The position numbers and the translations under genes were made by a program. 49,752 nt of DNA from Candidatus Altimarinota bacterium (GTDB lineage Bacteria; Cyanobacteriota; Cyanobacteriia; Cyanobacteriales; Microcystaceae), in assembly GCA_012031035.1 (NCBI GenBank), contig JAAUUT010000027.1:1-49752 (forward strand), read 5' to 3'. Numbering within the stretch: the first letter of the stretch is position 1; the number at the start of each line of letters is the position of its first letter. Below the pieces are notes generated by a model, which worked only from the letters and a program-made list of their open reading frames with translations, ran no database searches and had not been told where the DNA came from. Of this stretch, positions 43,444-49,752 are shown in pieces.

Positions 43444-43481
43444 AAAATACCAAATAACAATTGTGGAGAAGTTTGGGGAAA

Positions 43482-43517
43482 TAAGGAGAACAAGAGAGAC
43501 AAGAAAAACAAGAGAGA
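43482..43517. repeat. GACAAG-type short repeat after DUF4335 gene
   Basis: Consecutive AAGGAGAA, CAAGAGAGA, CAAGAAAAA and CAAGAGAGA units with a 9-bp period. They resemble the repeat at 26844 and the reverse strand of the copy in narB. Confidence 0.5.
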
Positions 43518-43618
43518 ATAGTGGGGTTTATATTAAGGGAAAAGTTTAACAGGTAACTTTTTTCCTTTTTCCAGTCAAGTTACAAGAAAACTTGCAAAAT
43601 TAACAGCTTAAGCAAGCA

Positions 43619-45913
43619 ATGCTCTCTTCCAAATCTAAATTTAAGATTTCTTGGGCACAAACCGCACTTTTTACCATTTTCTTTATCTCTGGCTTTACTG
43701 CGCTGCTGTATCAAGTAGTATGGCAGCGAATGCTTGGGTTGTTTTCTGGTTCGGATGTGCGTTCTGTAACGATTATAGTAGCTGCCTATTTAGCAGGGTT
43801 AGGAGTAGGAAGTTTATTAGGGGGGATATGGAGCGATCGCCTCAGCAGTCGTCAGATTGTAAGAGTTTACGGCTTTTGCAATCTAGGAATTGCTGTTTTT
43901 GCTGTTTTTAGTCGTTTTCTCTTCTACGACTTACTTTTTCTCAATTTAAGATATTTAGCGCGATCGCCTGCGACAACGCTATTCATTGCTTTCCTTAGCT
44001 TGTTAATCCCTACTATCCTAATGGGATTGTCACTACCTTTATTATCCAAGGCGATGGGACGCAGTGCGTTGCTCGCGGCTTCTCGTATTGGTTGGCTTTA
44101 CGGGATTAATACTCTAGGATCGGGACTGGGTTCGCTTATCGGTGGTTGGTATATTGTCGGTTCTTTTGGGTACGAAAAAACGGTTTATTTGGGGGCATTT
44201 TTGAGTGCGATCGTTGGTTTTGTCGCAATCGCGAGTGCTTCTCAGTTTAAACGCGATCGCTCAAAGGGTAAAGTCGAGTCTCACTTGCAAGCTTCAAAAA
44301 TTACATCTAATGACCCATCCGTAACAGAATGGTGTTTTTTAGTTTTTTTATCGGGTTTTACAGCAATTTCTTTAGAAATAATTTGGTTTAGAGTTTTAGA
44401 CATAGCCCTACAATCGAATGCTTATACTTACGCTCACCTCTTAGCATTTATTTTGGTTAGTAATGCGGTTGGCAGTCTGTTGGGTACGAAAGCGATTCGA
44501 TTCATTAGCAGACCGCGACGGGTATTTTTATCGATTCAAGGAATTGTTGCAGCTTATTCTGCGATCGCCATCTGGTTAATCGGTCTTTATTGGCAATCTC
44601 ATCCAAACCTTCGAGCAGATATTGGCTACATCGACCCTAACAATATTACTGCGGCAGTGATACTTAAATATCTGGTTCTGCCACTGGTTATGATAGTCTT
44701 ACCCAATCTCTTGCTGGGATTTTATTTTCCTTTAGTACAAAAAGCTATTCAAACTGACGATCGCGCCATTGGGCGGCGAGTTAGTCTAATCTTATTCGCT
44801 AATATCCTGGGCAATACTACGGGCGGTTTGGTGACGGGTTTGATATTACTCGATCGCTTGGGAACGTCAACATCGTTGCGGTTGCTAGTGTTATTGGGGT
44901 TAGGATTTATTATTGCCATTCGTCCCAACTGGATGAGAGCAAAGTGTGTTAGTGCTTTAGCAGTTATTTTAATCGCGACAGTAGTTTTGTTTCCTAGTAA
45001 TACTCGTTTGTGGGCATCTCTGCACGGCGTTAAAACTCAAGATTACTTCATCGTTGCAGAAGATTCAACGGGCGTAGCCGCGATCGCTCAAGCTAACCAA
45101 CAGGGTACTTTATTCGCTAGCGGACAAGCTCAGGCAAATTTTCCTTATATGCACGTCCATGTGCTATTGGGAACGATACCCGCCTTACTTCATTCTAACC
45201 CAGCCCAAGTAACGATCGTCGGTTTGGGTTCGGGAGGAACGCCCCACACCATCGGCATAAATCCGCTTACCAAGCGCATTCGGATCGTGGAAATTATGGG
45301 CGCTGAGTTGCCAGTCCTCAAGGAATATGCAACCACTCCTATGGGCAAACCCCTTAAATATCTGTTCCAAGATCCCCGCTATCAAATCGATATTGGCGAC
45401 GGACGTAGGGAATTAGTTCTGAGCGGTCGCAAGTTTGACATTATAGAAGCAGATGCCATTCAACCCTGGCGATCGCGTGCGGGAATGCTATATTCACAAG
45501 AGTTTTTTCAAGAAGTGCGATCGCGTTTAGCGCCAGGCGGGTTCTTTGTCGAATGGAATGTCGCACCAGAAGCACAACAAACGTTTCGCAATGTATTTCC
45601 GTTCGTTACTCAGTTGGATTTGACAGTAGATTTGAGCGTTTTAATCGGAAGCGATCGAGCAGTTGAGTTCGATCGCGAAGCATTGTTAACTAAATTAGAG
45701 TTTCCTGCGGTATTAGACTTTTTGGCAAAAGTGGGGGCTAATGTAGAAGCTATTCGTCAAGATGTCAAAGCGGCTAGGGTAACTATGTATTCTCATGCCA
45801 AAGATGGTCGCCCTCAAGCAATTAATACCGATCTATTTCCGCGATCGGAGTATTATTTGAATCGTTCTATCCTCCCATCAACCTCGGATGTTAGTAGTAC
45901 CGACCAGTCATAA
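43619..45913 (+). CDS. fused MFS-like membrane domain / spermidine synthase-like protein
   Basis: A 764-residue two-part protein. Residues about 1-450 form a membrane domain with some 12-14 hydrophobic segments; FISGFTALLYQVVWQRMLGLFSGSD opens it as in other fused MFS/spermidine synthases. Residues about 460-740 resemble the spermidine synthase/methyltransferase fold (VTIVGLGSGGTPHTIGI, VEIMGAELPVLKEY, DGRRELVLSGRKFDIIEADAIQPW). The usual polyamine motif with D and Y is not conserved, so the substrate is open. It starts at an ATG. Single gene; the 172-base gap behind it contains only HIP1 sites. Confidence 0.85.
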   Translation: MLSSKSKFKISWAQTALFTIFFISGFTALLYQVVWQRMLGLFSGSDVRSVTIIVAAYLAGLGVGSLLGGIWSDRLSSRQIVRVYGFCNLGIAVFAVFSRFLFYDLLFLNLRYLARSPATTLFIAFLSLLIPTILMGLSLPLLSKAMGRSALLAASRIGWLYGINTLGSGLGSLIGGWYIVGSFGYEKTVYLGAFLSAIVGFVAIASASQFKRDRSKGKVESHLQASKITSNDPSVTEWCFLVFLSGFTAISLEIIWFRVLDIALQSNAYTYAHLLAFILVSNAVGSLLGTKAIRFISRPRRVFLSIQGIVAAYSAIAIWLIGLYWQSHPNLRADIGYIDPNNITAAVILKYLVLPLVMIVLPNLLLGFYFPLVQKAIQTDDRAIGRRVSLILFANILGNTTGGLVTGLILLDRLGTSTSLRLLVLLGLGFIIAIRPNWMRAKCVSALAVILIATVVLFPSNTRLWASLHGVKTQDYFIVAEDSTGVAAIAQANQQGTLFASGQAQANFPYMHVHVLLGTIPALLHSNPAQVTIVGLGSGGTPHTIGINPLTKRIRIVEIMGAELPVLKEYATTPMGKPLKYLFQDPRYQIDIGDGRRELVLSGRKFDIIEADAIQPWRSRAGMLYSQEFFQEVRSRLAPGGFFVEWNVAPEAQQTFRNVFPFVTQLDLTVDLSVLIGSDRAVEFDREALLTKLEFPAVLDFLAKVGANVEAIRQDVKAARVTMYSHAKDGRPQAINTDLFPRSEYYLNRSILPSTSDVSSTDQS

Positions 45914-46086
45914 TTGGTAAAGATATAGTTGACGTGCTGCGTGGTTTATTTAGCGATCGCCATTCATCGCTACCTTGTAGAAGGATAGGAAATTCTGGCA
46001 AAATTTAGTTAAATTTTGGATAGGTTATTTCTCAAAGAAATTTTCGCGATCGCCATTCCTTACACTCTCTTTTAAGACTACTTAAT

Positions 46087-46809
46087 ATGACCTTAATTCG
46101 CATCCCTAAAATTTGGGAAAGTTTAGAAAACGAAGTTACCTCCCAAACCCATTATTATAATCGCCGCCAGTTTATCAAAACTTTAGCCAATGCCGGAATT
46201 GGAGCGAGTTTAATTCCTCTGCTTGGATGTCAAAAATCTTCTGAAAAAACGGCTCTAGAAAACAGTCTTAATTTGCCAAAAATTAGTCCCCTGCGTAAAA
46301 ATCCTGTTTTTAGTAAAGTCGATCGCCCGATAACCGATGAAGATCTTGCAGGAAGTTACAACAATTTTTATGAGTATGGCGGGACTAAAAATATCTGGTT
46401 AAAAGCGCAAAAACTCCCCACCGAAAATTGGAAGGTAGAAGTAACTGGATTAGTCAAAAATCCTCGTACTTATGACCTAGACGACCTCAAGAAAACGTTT
46501 CCCATAGAAGAGAGAATTTATCGCTTTCGCTGTGTCGAAGCTTGGTCGATGGTTCTCCCCTGGGTTGGTTTTCCGATGAAATCCTTAATAGAAGCCGTCG
46601 AACCAACTTCAGCCGCTAAATTCGTCCGTTTTACCTCATTTTACGAGCCTGAAGTGACGCAAGGGCCAACTTTTCATTTAGGATCGCTTCCTTGGCCTTA
46701 TACAGAAGGGTTACGCATCGAAGAAATGGCAAACGAATTAGCTTTCTTTGCTATTGGTATTTACGGTCACGATTTGCCCAAACAACACGCGCGCCAATCA
46801 GAATGGTAA
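46087..46809 (+). CDS. msrP: protein-methionine-sulfoxide reductase catalytic subunit MsrP (YedY), N-terminal part (frameshifted)
   Basis: Molybdenum enzyme that repairs oxidised methionines in exported proteins. A twin-arginine signal (NRRQFIK, Arg26-Arg27) fits export of a folded cofactor enzyme. The molybdopterin domain contains KVEVTGLVKNPRTYDLDDLKK and FRCVEAWSMVLPWVGFP, where Cys149 should be the molybdenum ligand. FYEPEVTQGP and GIYGHDLPKQ follow. The frame is right until GHDLPKQH and ends in stop 46807-46809. A single missing base in CACGCGCGCC (about 46788-46797) explains it: restoring one G gives HGAPIRMVTPWKYGFK as in homologues. No msrQ heme partner gene is adjacent. Confidence 0.87.
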   Translation: MTLIRIPKIWESLENEVTSQTHYYNRRQFIKTLANAGIGASLIPLLGCQKSSEKTALENSLNLPKISPLRKNPVFSKVDRPITDEDLAGSYNNFYEYGGTKNIWLKAQKLPTENWKVEVTGLVKNPRTYDLDDLKKTFPIEERIYRFRCVEAWSMVLPWVGFPMKSLIEAVEPTSAAKFVRFTSFYEPEVTQGPTFHLGSLPWPYTEGLRIEEMANELAFFAIGIYGHDLPKQHARQSEW

Positions 46810-47072
46810 CGCCTTGGAAATATGGATTTAAAGGCGCAAAATCAATCGTCAAAATCGAGTTTGTCGAGGCGCAACCCGCGACTTTTTGGAATACGCTAGT
46901 CGCAAATGAATATGATTTTGAGGCTAATGTCAACCCGACTAAACCCCATCCTCGTTGGTCGCAAGCAACGGAAAAGTTTATTAGTAAAGGGCCGGGACTG
47001 TCTTGGGACATCAAAGAAACATTGCCTTACAACGGATATGGCGAATATGTAGCGCATTTGTATAGCACATAA
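46803..47072 (+). CDS. msrP: MsrP (YedY), C-terminal part (frameshifted)
   Basis: Completes msrP in another frame. An in-frame ATG at 46803 (MVTPWKYGFKGAKSIVKIEFVEAQPATFW) is probably not a real start. The tail TFWNTLVANEYDFEANVNPTKPHPRWSQATEK ending in YNGYGEYVAHLYS is the typical C-terminal region. If the frameshift is real, no functional MsrP would be made; together with the split narB it would mean damage to two neighbouring molybdoenzymes. Confidence 0.82.
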   Translation: MVTPWKYGFKGAKSIVKIEFVEAQPATFWNTLVANEYDFEANVNPTKPHPRWSQATEKFISKGPGLSWDIKETLPYNGYGEYVAHLYST

Positions 47073-47187
47073 TGAGCATTGCGATCGCTAATTCTTAAAA
47101 TCCTAAACAGCCCTTGTGGGAGCTTAATCTACTTGGCACAATAGGATTGAGTCTATATCTTTAGATAGACAGTAACGGGTATTACCA

Positions 47188-47928
47188 ATGAAGCTGACTC
47201 TAGCCATAGCGAGTGTTTTATTACTGATTGGTTCGGTTAGCGGCGTAACTGTCGCACAAAACGAGCCAACTTCTCAAAGACCCGCCAGCAAACAGAATCC
47301 GATTCCTCCAGGAAGGGGCAATCCAAGCGATACCGATCGCGCGGGAACTCGCAGCGCTTGTGGAAAGACGAGTTTGCCCCTTACACCAGTCCTTCCTTCA
47401 ACTGATAAAGGTTTCTCTGGATACACGCTAACGGGATATCCTACCTTTTGGTTTTATATGCCCGATACGACTCAAACCGCTAATTCGGGAAGGTTTTCTA
47501 TAGAAGACGAACAAGGGCAATCGGTTTGGAATGTAGATTTCCAAATGCCTAATCAACCAGGTTTCGTCAAATTCGCACTTCCCCCAACAGAAGCACCACT
47601 CGATAAAAATAGACTCTATCGCTGGCATATTGTTGTCTTTTGCAATTCTCAAGAAACTTCTCCTTCTGGGATGGTCTTTCAAACGGGAGTCGTTCGACGC
47701 ATTGACAATCCCGTACCCGAAACACAAATTAATGGGGCGACAGAAGAAGAAAAACTGTCATTATATGCCGATCGCGGAATTTGGTACGATGCAACCGCTA
47801 ATTTAGCTGAATTTCGCCGTTCTCCTGCAAGTTGGTCGCAGTTTTTGAGAGTGATGGGATTGGAACAATTAACGAATGGCGCGATCGCAACTCCAACGAT
47901 TCCAGAACCAGGAAAACAAAGAAGGTAA
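47188..47928 (+). CDS. DUF928 domain-containing exported protein
   Basis: A 246-residue protein with signal peptide MKLTLAIASVLLLIGSVSGV and likely cleavage near VAQ-NE. A disordered Pro/Gly-rich segment follows (QNPIPPGRGNPSDTDRAGTRS). The DUF928 domain begins at about residue 65 and has TGYPTFWFYMPDTTQ, a beta-sandwich-like strand set, WNVDFQMPNQPGFVKFALP and LYRWHIVVFCNS. It probably acts in the periplasm; its role is unknown. It starts at an ATG. It is convergent with narB, with only 15 bases between stops. Confidence 0.85.
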   Translation: MKLTLAIASVLLLIGSVSGVTVAQNEPTSQRPASKQNPIPPGRGNPSDTDRAGTRSACGKTSLPLTPVLPSTDKGFSGYTLTGYPTFWFYMPDTTQTANSGRFSIEDEQGQSVWNVDFQMPNQPGFVKFALPPTEAPLDKNRLYRWHIVVFCNSQETSPSGMVFQTGVVRRIDNPVPETQINGATEEEKLSLYADRGIWYDATANLAEFRRSPASWSQFLRVMGLEQLTNGAIATPTIPEPGKQRR

Positions 47929-47943
47929 AAAAATCATCAGTGA

Positions 47944-49626
47944 CTAGTTTTTAGAAAGGCGTACAGCCGTTGCTTTTAATTCCGGTTCTAGGGAAATCGG
48001 GCAAGCTTCTGGATGAGTTAAAGCATTAGCTTCTGCCTTATCTGCCCAAAGTGCGCCCCAGTGCATGGGAACAAAAACTGTTCCAGGAGAAATAGCTTTA
48101 GTGACCTTGGAAAGAAAGCGACCCATTCCTCGGCGCGATCGCACTTCTACCCAAGTTTTATCTTCAATCCCCAAACACTCTGCATCGCGGGGATGAATTT
48201 CAAGTAACGGCTGAGGTTGTTTTTTAATCAGTTTCTCGATGCGCCCCGTGCGAGTCATAGTATGCCAGTGTTCGTACACTCGTCCCGTGGTTAGTACGAA
48301 AGGAAAGTCTTCATCTGGAGGTTCTGCCAGTCCTCGCGAATGAAAAGCACCAAATCTCGCTCGTCCGTCAGGCGTATTAAATTGCCAATTGGTATAAAGG
48401 CGTTTTCCTTGAAATAAATTAGAAATATCCTCCAAATTCTCTTCCCCTCTCCCTTGTCCTCCTTGTCTCCCTTGTCTTCCGAAGGACGTTAAGGGGCAAG
48501 GCCATTGAATCGATCCTTCTTGTTGCAAGCGTTCGTGAGAAACCCCACTAAGATCGCAAGGGCGATCGCGCGTTAATTTCACGAATTCTGCATACACAGC
48601 AGCCGAATCCACAAAATCAAACGCCTTAGTAAAACCCAGACGGCGACCGACTTGGGCAAAGATCTCCCAATCGGCTTTCGCTTCTCCTGGGCGATCGCGA
48701 AACTGAGGACAGAAAGTAACGACTCGCTCGGAATTGGTCATCGTTCCCGCTTTCTCTCCCCACTGCGCTGCGGGTAACAAAAGATGAGCATAAGCAGCCG
48801 TTTCCGTTGGGTAATAAGCATCCTGATAAACCGTAAAAGGAGACTTCAATAAAGCAGCTTTAGTGCGTTCCAAATCGGGCATCGTGACGGCTGGATTAGT
48901 CGCAGCAATCCACAACACCCCGACTTCTCTTCTTTCTAAACCGAGAATCATACTCCAAGCATCTCTACCAGGATAAGGAGAAATACTCCCTGGTTCGAGT
49001 CTCCAAAACTGCTCTACTTCGGCGCGATGTTGAGGATCTTTGACCGAACGATAGCCTGGGAGAAGGTGAGATAATCCTCCTGCTTCTCTTCCTCCCATAG
49101 CATTTGGCTGTCCGGTGAGAGAAAAAGGCCCGGCACCTGGTTTGCCAATCTGACCTGTCAACAGATGCAAATCGATCAGCGATCGCACTTTAGCCGTGCC
49201 TTCCGAGGATTGATTCATCCCCATCGACCACAAAGATAGCACTCGTTTAGATTCTCCCCAGTACCGTGCTGCTGTTTCTAAGTCTTCAATTGAGATGCCG
49301 CAGCGTCGAGCCACGATTTCTGGAGAATAGCGATCGATGACTTCTGCATAGATGGGAAAGTTAACTGTGTGAGTGTCGATGAAATTGCGATCGCGTTTGC
49401 CCCATTGCATCAATAAGTAAGCCATGCCGTTGAGTAAGTCGATATCAGTACCGGGGCGAATGGCAAGATGCAAATTGGCAACTTCAGCCGTTTGCGTGTG
49501 GCGAGGATCGACGACGATTGTTTTGACATCGGGATTCTGCTTACAGCGTTTGTGGAGTCGATTAAAAAGAATGGGGTGACATTCAGCCATGTTGCTGCCA
49601 ATGATAAAAGCGCAGTCAGTCAGATC
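47944..49626 (-). CDS. narB: ferredoxin-nitrate reductase, 5' end lost to IS insertion
   Basis: C-terminal three quarters of a molybdopterin nitrate reductase that reduces nitrate to nitrite with ferredoxin. In-frame homology begins at [18 protein letters not shown] (49626); upstream lies a transposase end. An ATG at 49590 could be mistaken for a start. Missing are the [4Fe-4S] cysteine cluster and the first Moco domain. Visible are [34 protein letters not shown] sequence ([13 protein letters not shown]), [21 protein letters not shown] and the Moco-binding tail [14 protein letters not shown] 9-bp repeat at 48452-48480 adds a GRQ-rich linker in frame. The rest of the family length (about 730) is presumably beyond the window. 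Confidence 0.9.
   Translation of the reverse strand, partial: DLTDCAFIIGSNMAECHPILFNRLHKRCKQNPDVKTIVVDPRHTQTAEVANLHLAIRPGTDIDLLNGMAYLLMQWGKRDRNFIDTHTVNFPIYAEVIDRYSPEIVARRCGISIEDLETAARYWGESKRVLSLWSMGMNQSSEGTAKVRSLIDLHLLTGQIGKPGAGPFSLTGQPNAMGGREAGGLSHLLPGYRSVKDPQHRAEVEQFWRLEPGSISPYPGRDAWSMILGLERREVGVLWIAATNPAVTMPDLERTKAALLKSPFTVYQDAYYPTETAAYAHLLLPAAQWGEKAGTMTNSERVVTFCPQFRDRPGEAKADWEIFAQVGRRLGFTKAFDFVDSAAVYAEFVKLTRDRPCDLSGVSHERLQQEGSIQWPCPLTSFGRQGRQGGQGRGEENLEDISNLFQGKRLYTNWQFNTPDGRARFGAFHSRGLAEPPDEDFPFVLTTGRVYEHWHTMTRTGRIEKLIKKQPQPLLEIHPRDAECLGIEDKTWVEVRSRRGMGRFLSKVTKAISPGTVFVPMHWGALWADKAEANALTHPEACPISLEPELKATAVRLSKN
48452..48480. repeat. 9-bp tandem repeat within narB coding sequence
   Basis: CCTTGTCCT, CCTTGTCTC and CCTTGTCTT follow one another. 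On the coding strand they encode the linker [10 protein letters not shown]. The period of nine keeps the frame. The unit is the reverse complement of the GACAAGG family near 26844 and 43482. Confidence 0.75.
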
Positions 49627-49752
49627 CGAATGGCACTAAGAAAAGCGAAAAAGCTTGTGGTTTAAGCAGTTTGCCATTGATGAGCGGAATTCGTGCCGAG
49701 GTTTCGTCATTAAAGGATAAGCTTTCGGGCGACGTTTACGGACTCGTGCTTC
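49627..49752. mobile_element. insertion sequence end inside narB (element runs off the window)
   Basis: NarB homology stops at 49626, and a transposase reading frame ends ten bases further on. The sequence CCGAATGGCACTAAGAAAAG at about 49626-49645 probably contains the element's terminal repeat. The other end and the target duplication are not in the window. Confidence 0.65.
49636..49752 (-). CDS. transposase C-terminal fragment (IS4-like), 5'-partial
   Basis: The last 38 residues of a DDE transposase reach to the right edge in frame. The end EARVRKRRPKAYPLMTKPR then HEFR is the basic C-terminal tail seen in IS4-family transposases of cyanobacteria (R-x-x-K-R-R-P-K-x-Y-P-x-x-x-x-P-R-H); I judge the family by this pattern alone. 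Stop TAG is at 49636-49638. It has the same direction as narB. Confidence 0.65.
   Translation of the reverse strand, partial: EARVRKRRPKAYPLMTKPRHEFRSSMANCLNHKLFRFS

Noticed and set aside
1..49752. tRNA, rRNA or CRISPR arrays
   Set aside because: No cloverleaf, rRNA core or regularly spaced repeats of 25-40 bases were found when reading the gaps; the tandem repeats present have 7-9-base units without spacers.

Overview
The window is chromosomal DNA from a cyanobacterium. The octamer GCGATCGC (HIP1, hyper-abundant in many cyanobacterial genomes) recurs throughout. The genes include cyanobacterial hallmarks: ndhD2, the photosystem II peptide psb30, an OprB-type SLH porin, a ferredoxin-type nitrate reductase (narB), DUF760, DUF928, DUF3038 and DUF4335 proteins, and half-sized GDT1-type exporters. 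Base composition is moderate to AT-rich. The order cannot be fixed from the sequence. No rRNA, tRNA, CRISPR array or phage block was seen.

Layout. 1-10 kb: 5'-partial NCS2 purine permease; frameshifted GAF-GGDEF diguanylate cyclase; PanE-like reductase behind a frameshifted oxalyl-CoA-synthetase-like ligase; glycosyltransferase; cysE; ndhD2. 10-17 kb: SemiSWEET with a signal peptide, glcD, a PH-like membrane protein, natA/natC-like amino acid ABC genes, DUF3352 protein, class 3 lipase. 17-25 kb: a ClpC-type unfoldase lacking its middle domain, a sugar MFS transporter directly behind an OprB porin, two half-size GDT1 genes, YkgJ, psb30. 25-31 kb: lone CheB esterase domain, Crp/Fnr regulator, methyltransferase, APC permease, ABC ATPase, scpB, DUF760. 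32-38 kb: purL-purF (purL frameshifted), beta-lactamase-fold hydrolase, frameshifted NlpC/P60 protein. 38-46 kb: MFS, two small unknown proteins, dppB-like permease, apt, DUF3038-DUF4335 pair, fused MFS/spermidine synthase. 46-49.75 kb: frameshifted msrP, DUF928 protein, narB cut by an insertion sequence whose transposase end forms the right edge.

Themes. Purine handling: AzgA-like permease, PurL, PurF, Apt. Sugar uptake: OprB porin plus sugar porter, and SemiSWEET. Nitrogen and sulfur: NatA/NatC, APC permease, NarB, CysE. The most unusual property is genome texture. Short tandem repeats and small palindromic repeats are common, and two families sit inside coding sequence (purL, narB). Five genes are split by single-base-type frameshifts and a sixth by an IS. 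Several of these could be consensus errors, because purL should be essential; reads are needed to decide. I see no clear multi-gene system that is wholly new. The best candidates for a second look are the middle-domain-less ClpC, the octamer repeat in purL, and the double lesion in neighbouring molybdoenzyme genes.
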